This document shows, in pieces, positions 17,002 through 25,043 of a DNA stretch of 64,000 nucleotides. The translations under genes were made by a program, and so were the position numbers. Within the stretch, counting starts at the first letter, position 1. The number at the start of each line of letters is the position of its first letter. The DNA comes from Dyadobacter luteus. Its GTDB lineage: Bacteria; Bacteroidota; Bacteroidia; Cytophagales; Spirosomataceae. The notes beneath the pieces were generated by a model. That model saw only the letters and a list, made by a program, of their open reading frames with translations, did no database searches and was not told the origin of the DNA. The stretch is taken from NCBI RefSeq assembly GCF_003383615.1, contig NZ_QNUL01000009.1, positions 62,001 through 126,000 on the forward strand, read 5' to 3'.

Positions 17002-17304
17002 ATGCGTAATAATATTATACTGACACTGCTTGTATTTAGCATCTTAGCCTGCCGCACTCCAGATACAAAAGAACATGCCGCAGTGATCGGTCAAATTGAC
17101 CACACCAAGTGTAATTACTGCGGCGGTCAATTCGTGTACGTTATCAACAACAACGACACCACAGAGTACAGGGCTCAGCTAACACCGCCTTTTAATCAGC
17201 TTGAACAAAAAGTGTTTATCCGATACAAGATAGATACCAGCGATGGCCTCAAAGAACTTGGAGGATTGATCATTATCAGTTCAATTCGAAATCGAAATGA
17301 ATAG
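17002..17304 (+). CDS. Small lipoprotein of unknown function
   Basis: 100 residues from the ATG that begins a lipoprotein signal (MRNNIILTLLVFSILAC). Longer in-frame starts exist back to 16882 but would run through the pruA terminator and lack a signal, so they are rejected. The mature part contains a CNYCGG motif, possibly a metal or disulfide site, then a short beta-rich stretch. I do not recognise the family. It has no operon partner: pruA is terminated upstream and the next gene is convergent after 6 bp. Confidence 0.6.
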   Translation: MRNNIILTLLVFSILACRTPDTKEHAAVIGQIDHTKCNYCGGQFVYVINNNDTTEYRAQLTPPFNQLEQKVFIRYKIDTSDGLKELGGLIIISSIRNRNE

Positions 17305-17310
17305 CCGTCC

Positions 17311-17724
17311 TCAGACAAATTCGGGGTTTACGCACTGCATCACATCTTGTCCCGACATGCTGTTACGATCAAAAGGGAAAGAATTGGTGTTTCTAAACTC
17401 AGTTCCATTCAGCTTGTTTTTACCCTGGTACATAAACGACAAGGTAGATTTGGGTTGACCGATGTTAAAAACGCGGGAGCCTTTTTCTGTATAATCCGAG
17501 GCAAGTTGTGTCAATAGCGCTGCGTCACTAAATTCCAGGCATTTTAGTGTAAAATAACGCCCCTCTCCATCCCAGTTCAGATAGAGTAAAAAACGACAGT
17601 CTGCCTTAATCTGAAAGTAAAAATTAAATCTTGGTTGATTATCAAAACGGCTCGAAAGCAACAATTCAGAAGACTCAGAATAATAATTTTTTAATTCGTC
17701 ACGTAAATAGTCAATGACATCCAT
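17311..17724 (-). CDS. Hypothetical protein, about 137 residues
   Basis: The chosen start gives MDVIDYLRDELKNYY; an upstream in-frame ATG at 17787 adds 21 residues of uneven composition. The protein is soluble, without signal or membrane segments, and has a beta-rich core (FNFYFQIKADCRFLLYLN then GRYFTLKCLEFSD). No catalytic motif or known family recognised. Convergent with the small lipoprotein gene and 117 bp downstream of rlmF, so it may be a single-gene unit. Confidence 0.5.
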   Translation of the reverse strand: MDVIDYLRDELKNYYSESSELLLSSRFDNQPRFNFYFQIKADCRFLLYLNWDGEGRYFTLKCLEFSDAALLTQLASDYTEKGSRVFNIGQPKSTLSFMYQGKNKLNGTEFRNTNSFPFDRNSMSGQDVMQCVNPEFV

Positions 17725-17841
17725 GCTTAGTAATAAATGATTGGTATCAGATGTGTTACTCTGACAAATATACCCCCCATCAATCAAATTTTCAACCCAT
17801 GGGTTCGATAACGCATCATTTATCAGGCTTTTCTGATGTGT

Positions 17842-18783
17842 TTATCTGAAAGTCCAGGCGAGCATCCTGCTCACTTTTTGCCCCTGCGACATGCTGATCG
17901 TCTTCACATCTGAGACATCCAACGTTTTCAACTTCTTATAGGCTGCGGGTAAGGTTTCTTTTTTGGAAACCAATGATGTAAACCACCCACACTGGCCGCC
18001 GTATTCGGCACTCTCACCGATCATCTTTAAAATGAAAGATTGCTCGCCGCCAGGATAAGAAAGTTCAGCCTGCTGTCCTCCAAAATTAAGTGAAACACCT
18101 CCCGGCGTTTTTCCTCTTTTTAAATTATTCCATTTGCGTTGCGTACCTGCACTTGCTGCCGCCATAGAAGCATGAAACGGAGGATTGCACATTGTGAAAT
18201 CAAATCGGTCATCGGGTTGGATAATACCATTAAAAATCTGCGAAGCCGAGGGTTGCAGCCTGCACTCAATCAGGGAAACCAGTTGCGTATTAGAAGCCAC
18301 AATCTTTTCTGCATTCCGGAAAGCTTTCTGATCCGCCTCTGCGCCAACAAAAGACCACCCATAACTTTGGGTTCCAAGAATAGGATATACACAATTCGCT
18401 CCTGTTCCTATGTCCAGGCCCCTCACCTGCTGCCCCGTTGGCACTTGTCCGCCCACCGATAGCAGATCAGCGATATAGTGGATGTAATCGGCTCTGCCGG
18501 GAATAGGCGGACACAGGTAACCTGCCGGAATATCCCAATAGCTGATTTGATAAAAATGTCTTAAAATTGCCTTGTTCAGTGTCTTGACTGCTTCAGCGTC
18601 GGCAAAATTCACAGAATCGTTACCATATTCATTTTTGCCAACGAACTTTTCAAGCTCCTTACAACTACTGATCAATGCAGGAAAGTCGTATCTGAACCGG
18701 TGCGGGTTTCGCGGATGCAGATTGGTTTTTTCTTCTGCAACAGGTTTCTTCTCAGTAGTTTTTTTATGAGGTATTTTCTTCAC
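17842..18783 (-). CDS. rlmF: 23S rRNA (adenine(1618)-N6)-methyltransferase
   Basis: 313 residues. Lysine-rich N-terminus, then the RlmF signature NPHRFRYDFPALI and WDIPAGYLCPPIPGRADYIH. The SAM-binding Rossmann motif is RGLDIGTGANCVYP and the N6-adenine catalytic motif is NPPF in TMCNPPFHAS. The enzyme methylates A1618 of 23S rRNA (E. coli numbering) in the cytoplasm. The DUF2461 gene lies 12 bp upstream on the same strand, so the two probably form an operon. No oddities. Confidence 0.93.
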   Translation of the reverse strand: MKKIPHKKTTEKKPVAEEKTNLHPRNPHRFRYDFPALISSCKELEKFVGKNEYGNDSVNFADAEAVKTLNKAILRHFYQISYWDIPAGYLCPPIPGRADYIHYIADLLSVGGQVPTGQQVRGLDIGTGANCVYPILGTQSYGWSFVGAEADQKAFRNAEKIVASNTQLVSLIECRLQPSASQIFNGIIQPDDRFDFTMCNPPFHASMAAASAGTQRKWNNLKRGKTPGGVSLNFGGQQAELSYPGGEQSFILKMIGESAEYGGQCGWFTSLVSKKETLPAAYKKLKTLDVSDVKTISMSQGQKVSRMLAWTFR

Positions 18784-18795
18784 TATCCGCCTAAA

Positions 18796-19488
18796 TTATA
18801 TCGTAACTCCGTCGCCATCCGTACTCAAAACCATACTCATATAATCAAAAAATGGTCGCATACTTTTGAAAGTACGATTTGCTTCTGTCAAAAAATCCTG
18901 TTGCATAACCTGTTGGTCAGAAAAATTCCTGATCAATAAAAACTGTTTATGTCTGAGCAGTTCAATCGCCGGATCATCAGCACTGAAACCTTTGGGAGTT
19001 GTTTTCAATTTTTCTCCCTGCAAAGTGCCAAACGTCTCTACGAAGTCCGCGGCATTCAAAATCGCTGTAATGGGATTGGGATCGAAACTGATATCTTCTC
19101 TGATCAGCTTCAAATCTTCAGCATTGGGTCCGTAAAATCCTCCCGCCAGAAAACAATTTCCCGGTTCTATATGAAAATAGTAGCCACCACGCAGCGCTCT
19201 GGTCGCCCTTGTGAAACTCCCGCTGAAGTTTATCTTGTAGGGAATTTTTTCCTTAGAAAAGCGGGTATCACGGTAAATTCGGTGTAGCACCTTTTTCCCC
19301 GAGGGCGTCTCTATCAGATCGTGCGACTGCATCAGTTCCAATAATGCATCTGCAAAATCAGTGAGTTTCTGTAGTTCCTCAAGGTATATTTCTTTATGTT
19401 CTCCAAACCACTCCCTGTTATTATTGTCTTTCAGCAGTTTCAAAAAATCGAGACCGGATGCTGAAATGCTTTTTTGATTTTTAGCCAT
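18796..19488 (-). CDS. DUF2461 family protein
   Basis: 230 residues from MAKNQKS; an ATG two codons earlier is possible. Family marks are FLKLLKDNNNREWFGEHKE near the N-terminus, RDTRFSKEKIPYKINFSG, and GGYYFHIEPGNCFLAGGFYGP in the middle. DUF2461 proteins are common in Bacteroidota and lack a known biochemical role. Cytoplasmic, without signal or membrane segments. Encoded 12 bp upstream of rlmF and probably co-transcribed with it. Confidence 0.88.
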   Translation of the reverse strand: MAKNQKSISASGLDFLKLLKDNNNREWFGEHKEIYLEELQKLTDFADALLELMQSHDLIETPSGKKVLHRIYRDTRFSKEKIPYKINFSGSFTRATRALRGGYYFHIEPGNCFLAGGFYGPNAEDLKLIREDISFDPNPITAILNAADFVETFGTLQGEKLKTTPKGFSADDPAIELLRHKQFLLIRNFSDQQVMQQDFLTEANRTFKSMRPFFDYMSMVLSTDGDGVTI

Positions 19489-19637
19489 GTACAAAGGTAA
19501 GAATTGCCTTGACTAATTTTTACAACCTCTTCTTGCACTCTGCCAACCTTGCCAAATGAGTAAAATCGCTCATCCTCTCCCAACCATTTCCCATCTAAAT
19601 GTTACTTAATATATACTAACTCAAATCCGAAACTGCT

Positions 19638-20066
19638 ATGAAACAATTTGCCCTATTTGTGATTTTTCTGACGCTTATCCTGGGATGTAAAAAAGATGAT
19701 CCTGAAACTATTGTAACACCCATAGTCGGAAGATGGTTACTGAGTGAAAGAGAACAAACTGAAAATGGCGAAAAAACCTGGATAACGATCCCCGACTCTC
19801 TAGGAGGAGGCTTTACCTTTCGCGAAGATGGTGCCGTACTGTATGGCAATGGGTACACCATTTGTTGCCATCCTAAATTTTTATCTATAAATGGACAAAA
19901 GGTAAATGCTCCTGCCAGACAAAAACTTAATATGGATCCAATATGTACGTTTGCGAATTGTATATCTTCTGAGACATGGTATATCGAAGTTCAAGGTGAT
20001 GAGCTCATTTTAACCTTTGAGGGGGGGGCAAGAACTAAATACGTAAGAGCTACAGGCGGGATTTAG
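19638..20066 (+). CDS. Lipocalin-like small lipoprotein
   Basis: 142 residues with a lipoprotein signal (FLTLILGCKKDD, Cys17). The mature part starts IVGRWLLSEREQ and continues with TFREDGAVLYGNG and DELILTFEGGARTKYVRA, a pattern typical of the lipocalin-like lipoproteins common in Bacteroidota (GxW motif followed by antiparallel strands). Role unknown. A run of eight G (20031-20038) lies 10 codons before the stop, where slippage would alter only the C-terminus. Apparently a single-gene unit. Confidence 0.65.
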   Translation: MKQFALFVIFLTLILGCKKDDPETIVTPIVGRWLLSEREQTENGEKTWITIPDSLGGGFTFREDGAVLYGNGYTICCHPKFLSINGQKVNAPARQKLNMDPICTFANCISSETWYIEVQGDELILTFEGGARTKYVRATGGI

Positions 20067-20182
20067 ATTTTGAACATCTTCCGATTATGGGACGTTTTGC
20101 TAAAGCAACCTACATCTGTTTCAACCAGAATTTCTATGAGTTGGATTTGATCTAGCAGATAATGCTGAGCAACTGTCGCACT

Positions 20183-20827
20183 TTATTTTTTGATCTTAGC
20201 CACCTGTATAGCTATGTACTCCGGAATATAATTGGGAGTACAATTCTTTCCGACGATTTCATCTTTGTAAAGACCTGTGTTCTCACCCAACGCGATGCAT
20301 CTGGAACGGTACTCAGGCTGGAATATCCCGATTTGAGCAGCCGCGAAATTCATTGCCCACTGAACTTCCGGCTGTTCTTTTTCAATGGTGTCCTCAATGG
20401 AAGAAAGCAGTTTTTCACTGTTTGCAGGAGGTGTTTGCCCTACCCACCGCTGGCGCCCCTGATAATACCAAAAAATCCGCCGTTGAAGTTTGGAAGGACT
20501 ATTCTGCCAGGATTCCATTAACGCGATCATTTTTTTGTCTTTAGAAAGCTGATTCGCCATCAGCCAGTCAATCAATTGGAGACTTTCTTCCTGCGGATGC
20601 TGCTGAATATCCTGGTCCAGACTGTCTATAACCTCCTGCGAAAGCAATTTCTTGTCCATAATCAGAATTGCTAGTTGACGAGCCAGATAGATACCCTTCG
20701 ACCAAAGCTCCAAAGCCATCTCATGGTCTTTTTTGATATCGCCGGCTATTCTCCGAAGGTCGCCAAGCTTGGTGGTTGTGTCATTGATTTGGGATAAGAT
20801 ATCGCTCAGCTTTTTTGATAGGGACAT
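20183..20827 (-). CDS. AlkD-like DNA alkylation repair protein (HEAT repeats)
   Basis: 214 residues, all-helical. The pattern LGDLRRIAGDIKKDHEMALELWSKGIYLARQLAILIMD matches the ALK/HEAT-repeat DNA alkylation repair family, in which stacked helical pairs wrap DNA and remove N3- or N7-alkylpurines; the string is quoted here only as recognised blocks. Further blocks are WQNSPSKLQRRIFWYYQGR and VQWAMNFAAAQIG. Catalytic residues cannot be assigned safely by eye, and several AlkD-like subfamilies lack glycosylase activity. Cytoplasmic. Gene order suggests a unit with the membrane protein gene just upstream (40 bp). Confidence 0.7.
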   Translation of the reverse strand: MSLSKKLSDILSQINDTTTKLGDLRRIAGDIKKDHEMALELWSKGIYLARQLAILIMDKKLLSQEVIDSLDQDIQQHPQEESLQLIDWLMANQLSKDKKMIALMESWQNSPSKLQRRIFWYYQGRQRWVGQTPPANSEKLLSSIEDTIEKEQPEVQWAMNFAAAQIGIFQPEYRSRCIALGENTGLYKDEIVGKNCTPNYIPEYIAIQVAKIKK

Positions 20828-20867
20828 AATAATCAGGTGTATAAATGCATTTTCATACTTTCTTCAC

Positions 20868-21479
20868 TCACAATTCCTTTTTAATATCCTTTAGCCTTCT
20901 GGTCAATACAAAAATCGTAATGATATAAATAAGTACGATCACCAACGGAATGAATATAAATCTGCCTTCCGGAAACAGATACCAAAGTAGCAATACCGAA
21001 AAAGTCCGGACAACCGAGTGAAAGATGCCTACCCAATGGTCGATGATCCAGCTAAATGGAAGCCACATCAATCCGGTCAGTATGCCAACTGTTAAGGGTA
21101 GAGAAGTGTAGTTTTCCATAAAAAATGGAATAGCGATAGCGTATACCAGAACAGCCTGTGCTACAGTGTAAAAAAACAACTTATCAAAGGTATTTTTGGG
21201 TTTGTTCTTATCCAGAAAGTTTTCACCGGTAAGCTTCGAAATACCCATACCCAAGTAGACAATCGACCCTGTAGCGATAAAAAGTACCCATACGGTAATT
21301 ATATCAGAAAAAAACAGACCTGAAATCAGAACAGCTGTCCAGGCTATCAGACCGGCTATGGGCGTGGCTAAAAATTTGCTTTGTTTGAACTCATCTCGTT
21401 GTTCTTCAAGAGTACGTATATCGTGCTGCATAAATCTTGAATAGGATTTCGTATGGTGCATTTCTTGTATGCCCATCAA
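20868..21479 (-). CDS. Integral membrane protein of unknown function
   Basis: 203 residues. A charged N-terminal segment (RTLEEQRDEFKQSKFLATP) is followed by about six hydrophobic helices: TPIAGLIAWTAVLISGLFF, VWVLFIATGSIVYLGMG, FYTVAQAVLVYAIAIPFF, LTVGILTGLMWLPFSW, VVRTFSVLLLWYLF and FIPLVIVLIYIITIFVL, ending in a lysine-rich tail. The layout resembles DUF7010-type membrane proteins, but this is a weak recollection. Start codon uncertain (several early Met). Probably in the inner membrane; 40 bp upstream of the AlkD-like gene. Confidence 0.6.
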   Translation of the reverse strand: MMGIQEMHHTKSYSRFMQHDIRTLEEQRDEFKQSKFLATPIAGLIAWTAVLISGLFFSDIITVWVLFIATGSIVYLGMGISKLTGENFLDKNKPKNTFDKLFFYTVAQAVLVYAIAIPFFMENYTSLPLTVGILTGLMWLPFSWIIDHWVGIFHSVVRTFSVLLLWYLFPEGRFIFIPLVIVLIYIITIFVLTRRLKDIKKEL

Positions 21480-21549
21480 TTTAGAAAAATAGAACTTAAA
21501 AACTATACGTTTTCCGTAGTTCCCCCCAATTCTCCAATGTAAGCCAAGG

Positions 21550-21568
21550 CCTCTGATTTAATCAGAGG
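21550..21568. promoter_or_regulatory. Palindrome upstream of mscL
   Basis: CCTCTGATT T AATCAGAGG, perfect 9-bp arms around one base, 67 bp before the mscL ATG. A further CTCAGAGG half-site lies at about 21592-21599. Operator-like, but a weak hairpin is also possible. Confidence 0.4.
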
Positions 21569-21634
21569 GAACAATTTTTGAAATCTTATTCTCAGAGGCG
21601 CATCAGTGTTCCGTCTTTCTAAATTACAAATGTT

Positions 21635-22081
21635 ATGAAGTTCTTTCAAAAATTTAAAGACTTTGCTATCAAGGGCAATGTGCTTGATCTCGCTGTCGGT
21701 ATAATTATTGGTGCGGCATTTACAACCGTCACACAGTCGCTGGTGAATGATGTGATTATGCCCCCGGTAGGGAAAATTATCGACAATGTTAACTTCTCTA
21801 ACCTGTACATTCCGTTGGATGAGCAGACACGCGGTATTTCTTCTGTAGAGGAGGCGCGCAAAGCAGGAGCCGTTATTGCCTATGGAAATTTCCTTCAGAG
21901 CGTAATCAATTTCCTGATCATCTCAATGACGGTTTTTTTGCTTGTCAATCTTGTTCATTCAGTAAGGCAGAAGGAGGCTCAAAAACCTGCTGATCCACCT
22001 GCACCGACCAAAGAGGAAACGTTGTTGATGGAAATCAGAGATGCCCTCAGGGATCTTGCTCCTAAAAACGAAAATCCCTGA
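21635..22081 (+). CDS. mscL: Large-conductance mechanosensitive channel
   Basis: 148 residues, the usual length. N-terminal amphipathic helix MKFFQKFKDFAIKGNVLDLAVG, quoted as the family signature; TM1 AVGIIIGAAFTTVTQSL with the pore constriction; the periplasmic loop; TM2 FLQSVINFLIISMTVFLLVN; and a C-terminal bundle ETLLMEIRDALRDL. A homopentamer in the inner membrane that opens under high tension to release solutes on hypo-osmotic shock. The neighbouring small stress-type genes suit an envelope or osmotic stress setting. A hairpin shared with the convergent gene follows. Confidence 0.97.
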   Translation: MKFFQKFKDFAIKGNVLDLAVGIIIGAAFTTVTQSLVNDVIMPPVGKIIDNVNFSNLYIPLDEQTRGISSVEEARKAGAVIAYGNFLQSVINFLIISMTVFLLVNLVHSVRQKEAQKPADPPAPTKEETLLMEIRDALRDLAPKNENP

Positions 22082-22087
22082 AACATA

Positions 22088-22120
22088 AATCGGGTAGATG
22101 AAATGATCACCTACCCGATT
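22088..22120. terminator. Bidirectional terminator-like hairpin after mscL
   Basis: 10-bp stem AATCGGGTAG (22088-22097) / CTACCCGATT (22111-22120), 13-nt loop, between the convergent mscL and lipoprotein genes. The plus-strand tail is GTATTTTATT, moderately U-rich. Confidence 0.65.
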
Positions 22121-22125
22121 GTATT

Positions 22126-22443
22126 TTATTGATGTTCATGTTTTAGCGGTTTGTCCTTTTGAGACTTTTCGCTCTCAGGTTTGTCAACCACAACATCGTT
22201 ATCATCGTGTAATCTGCTTATCGAATCACTATTCAGGTTGGACTGATTGCTAGGATACCCCCCTATTTTCTTTTGCTTCCCTTCATCCTGCCCCAGCGCT
22301 GATCTGCTTACCGTTCCGGAGCTATCGTTAGGTGTTGTCTCTGAATCCGAACCGCTCGCCTCTCCCGCATCCTTGCTGCAGGAAGCGAAAGTTACCATTG
22401 CCGCAACCGCCAGGATACCTGTATATCTTTGAATCGTCTTCAT
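22126..22443 (-). CDS. Small lipoprotein, low complexity
   Basis: 105 residues. Lipoprotein signal MKTIQRYTGILAVAAM then TFASCSKD, with acylated Cys22. The mature part is polar and probably disordered, rich in Ser, Asp, Glu, Lys and His (GEASGSDSETTPNDSSG, ending KPLKHEHQ). No domain recognised. Convergent with mscL and separated by a shared hairpin; probably a single-gene unit. Confidence 0.6.
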   Translation of the reverse strand: MKTIQRYTGILAVAAMVTFASCSKDAGEASGSDSETTPNDSSGTVSRSALGQDEGKQKKIGGYPSNQSNLNSDSISRLHDDNDVVVDKPESEKSQKDKPLKHEHQ

Positions 22444-23053
22444 GGTTATTTCATTTTCTGGTGATCAAAATTTTATTGTTTAGTCCTTTTCCCCAGAAAA
22501 AACCATTCCTTCTAAGATTCAAATAACTCTTTCATCATATGGCATGAGCTATCTGCGATTCTTTTCCGGCACATTCTTAACTTGATTTTTGCTCTTAAAG
22601 CCCAATGCCCATAGGGTGTTGGGGGAAAGTTACTTTCTTCACCGATCCCGATTTGAGTGTATCCTCTTTCCTTTCGTGTAGCGCCTGTTCTGCTTTTTTG
22701 AATACCTTGCCACCAGATAAACTGTTTAAAAATTATATATAAACTGGTTAGCTCAACGTAAATTCTGTGTTCGTTCTAAATGACCTTATTGAGGAAAAAC
22801 TGCAATAATATCGCTGCTTCATACTGAGAACATATTTCCTCAGACGTTCACTATCTTCTCAAGTTGATAACCTTTTGGAAATCAGGTTCAAAAAAACGGT
22901 ATAAACCAAACGTCGACTACGACAATAAAAATGAGTATATACGTAAAAGTGAATTACTTACACATCGACTTCAAGTAAAATCCGGCACATTTTTTGTGGC
23001 TTAAATATGTACATCCAACCAACAGACGGCTGGAGTTTTCTACTTTTTCAGCT
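22444..23053. other. 610-bp intergenic region, no gene seen
   Basis: Contains the divergent upstream regions of the small lipoprotein (-) and the ferritin-like gene (+). AT-rich, with a mildly GC-richer patch near 22600-22640. Short frames here lack credible starts or composition. No full promoter pair, RNA structure or repeat was recognised, though the length leaves room for a small RNA. Confidence 0.4.
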
Positions 23054-23518
23054 ATGGAAAATCTGCCCGTTTTTGTCAAAGAAATTGTTCGTCTCTGGAA
23101 TGTGAATCTTCGCAGGGAACAATTGTACAAGCAAGCGATGTCTTTGGATAATGCCGGATCATTGCGCCGGATATACAGCCACGGATACATCAGTTCCCTG
23201 TTGTTTAAAAAGGAGATTCAATGGGTTTATGATGGCGTCAAATGCTCGTTGGTGGATGGAGATATCAGTAAAAGAATACGTAAGGAAATCGTTCCAACCG
23301 TGTTCTCAAAAACCATTGATAAACTGTCTATCGCGCGTATCATGCGTGATCAGGAACAGAAGACAATCCGGGCTTACAGGACTCTTCAGTCAAAGATTTT
23401 ACTTTCGGAGGATGATGACGCCATTTTTTCAGATCACCTGGAAAAACTCATTGAGCTTGATTCGCAGATCAATAAGGAGCTGGCCCGGAGTTATGAATAC
23501 TTAAAGACAAAAATATAA
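23054..23518 (+). CDS. Ferritin-like helical stress protein (DUF2383/PA2169-type)
   Basis: 154 residues from MENLPVFVKEIV; an in-frame ATG at 22994 adds 20 residues unlike the family and was not used. A four-helix composition with RLWNVNLRREQLYKQAMSL, FKKEIQWVYDGVKCSLVD and HLEKLIELDSQINKELARSYEYL. It resembles the PA2169/DUF2383 ferritin-like proteins often found with stress genes, but the family's metal ligands are not obvious, so a non-metal helical bundle is possible. The general-stress-type gene lies convergently 41 bp away. Confidence 0.5.
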   Translation: MENLPVFVKEIVRLWNVNLRREQLYKQAMSLDNAGSLRRIYSHGYISSLLFKKEIQWVYDGVKCSLVDGDISKRIRKEIVPTVFSKTIDKLSIARIMRDQEQKTIRAYRTLQSKILLSEDDDAIFSDHLEKLIELDSQINKELARSYEYLKTKI

Positions 23519-23559
23519 CGGTGGATTTAGTCCGTGCTGGTATGTTAGTATAGTAATAG

Positions 23560-24084
23560 CTAATCCAACTCAGAGTAACCGTCATCCCCCAGAATATCCC
23601 TTCCGTTAAACAGGCGAAAGTCAGTCACAATCTCATGCTTCTCCTGATCGTTTCTCGGATCCACGCTGATGATTATCCCACCTTCCTGCATATGACCGTC
23701 ATAAGAAGTTATGTGCTGCTCGGCAACACCTGATTTTCTGATGGCATCTGTCTTCTCAGTCTTCATAAAATCCTGTGGTAGCAACTGCTGTAACTTTCGG
23801 GATATGGCGATTCCAAGTCCCGGAACTGAAATCATGGAGGTAATGGAAATGATCACGCCCGTGAAAGCACTGGCAGCCCGGCTGAGTGCATTTTCTTCAT
23901 CGGCAGGCTGCAGGTCTTCTTCAGACGACCTGCTTAAGGTCTCGTCTGACATCAGTACTGAGATATCATCGGGCGTGTGTCCCCTCGAAATCAAGCTATG
24001 GTAAGCCTTGTCGGCATCTCTGCGCGAAAAGAAAACACCCGAGACTGTACCAATCGAGCGTGATGCAAATCCATGATTCTCCAT
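23560..24084 (-). CDS. General-stress YflT-like domain protein
   Basis: 174 residues. N-terminal SGVFFSRRDADKAYHSLISRG followed by HTPDDISVLMSDETL is typical of the general-stress-protein 17M/YflT domain, here described from its pattern of a short beta strand, an ADKAY helix and a second strand. The middle is a Gly/Ile-rich hydrophobic stretch (AASAFTGVIISITSMISVPG) that may be a membrane-associated helix, and a second alpha-beta unit at the end carries GGIIISVDPRND. The role is unproven, with stress induction known for the family. Followed in the same strand by its upstream neighbour at 24105, 20 bp away, so both may be one unit. Confidence 0.65.
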   Translation of the reverse strand: MENHGFASRSIGTVSGVFFSRRDADKAYHSLISRGHTPDDISVLMSDETLSRSSEEDLQPADEENALSRAASAFTGVIISITSMISVPGLGIAISRKLQQLLPQDFMKTEKTDAIRKSGVAEQHITSYDGHMQEGGIIISVDPRNDQEKHEIVTDFRLFNGRDILGDDGYSELD

Positions 24085-24104
24085 AATTGTCTAATCGGTT
24101 TAAA

Positions 24105-24296
24105 CTACAAAGTCACCAGATCCTGTTCCCAGAAATTTTCCTCCACTTCCTCACCTGTAGCATTTTTGAAGCGGCATCTTACTTCCCCGGATGGCTCCGA
24201 GCCGGATGTATCTGATACATAGGATACGACGGTCATACCCGTTGTGCCATTTTTTTCCTTAACCCAATCTCCCTCTTTGAATTTGTGGTTTTCCAT
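24105..24296 (-). CDS. Small beta-barrel protein (YodC/DUF2158-like)
   Basis: 63 residues: KFKEGDWVKEKNGTTGMTVV then EVRCRFKNATGEEVEENFWE. The GDWV...G.TGMTV layout with a trailing aromatic-rich strand and EQDLV ending matches small SH3/tudor-like barrels of the YodC (DUF2158) kind, which are uncharacterised. Cytoplasmic. It lies 20 bp upstream of the general-stress gene on the same strand, so the two are likely co-transcribed. Confidence 0.6.
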   Translation of the reverse strand: MENHKFKEGDWVKEKNGTTGMTVVSYVSDTSGSEPSGEVRCRFKNATGEEVEENFWEQDLVTL

Positions 24297-24470
24297 GTTG
24301 CATAGTGTTTAGGATTGTAAAATTCAACCCGTGTCTTACATTAGATATTATCTGCTTCAAAGATTGTGCCCGGCGGGATAAATGATGATACATATCATAC
24401 ATTGTGAAAAGTAGCTGAAATTGGCACAGGATTTTATCAGTTTCTGTAATTCCATTTAACAAAACGCACT

Positions 24471-24971
24471 ATGGCATCTCCCACCGTTTCAGAATGCAGT
24501 AAAATGTTGCATGATAAGGGGCTCACAATCGCTTTCGCTGAAAGTGCAAGTGCGGGAAGACTTTCCTCTGAATTTGCATTGACAACCCACTCGGGCGGGT
24601 GCCTTAAAGGAGGTTTGGTTTGCTATGATGCCTGTGTGAAGGAAGACATCTTGCATATATCGCCTGAGCTAATTGAGAGGTATACTGCCGAATCAGCTGA
24701 AGTTACACGTGAGATGGCCATGAAGCTCAAAACAATCATCCCGTCAGATATACAGGTGGCCATTACAGGTCTTACGACTCCCGGCGGTAGCGAAACCGCG
24801 GAAAAGCCCGTAGGTACTATGTTTGTTCATATATTGATACAAGACAGGCCTGTATCTCTGAGACGACTTTACACAGGTCAGCCCGAGCAGATCATTCTGA
24901 ATACAATTGACGAGGTGGCAGAAACAATTATGAATGAACTGCATTTCGAGGTAGTTGAAAGCGAAGTCTGA
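24471..24971 (+). CDS. CinA C-terminal domain protein (nicotinamide-nucleotide amidase-like)
   Basis: 166 residues, a stand-alone CinA C-terminal (PncC-type) domain without the N-terminal molybdopterin-binding-like part. Marks: IAFAESASAGRLSSEFALT, where the family usually has AESCTGG-like sequence; GGLVCYDACVKEDIL; ESAEVTREMA; and VAITGLTTPGGSETAEKPVGT. PncC deamidates NMN to nicotinate mononucleotide. The AESASAG context departs from the canonical AESCTGG, so activity is uncertain. Single-gene unit among stress-type genes. Confidence 0.8.
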   Translation: MASPTVSECSKMLHDKGLTIAFAESASAGRLSSEFALTTHSGGCLKGGLVCYDACVKEDILHISPELIERYTAESAEVTREMAMKLKTIIPSDIQVAITGLTTPGGSETAEKPVGTMFVHILIQDRPVSLRRLYTGQPEQIILNTIDEVAETIMNELHFEVVESEV

Positions 24972-25043
24972 CATCAACAATCATCAAACAGATATCTGAC
25001 TATTAATTCTTTACAAATTACATTTATTTACCTTCACACCAGT

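Noticed and set aside
21550-21568. Palindrome as a terminator of a gene upstream of mscL
   Set aside because: The upstream gene is divergent, so no transcript needs ending there; an operator is the simpler reading.
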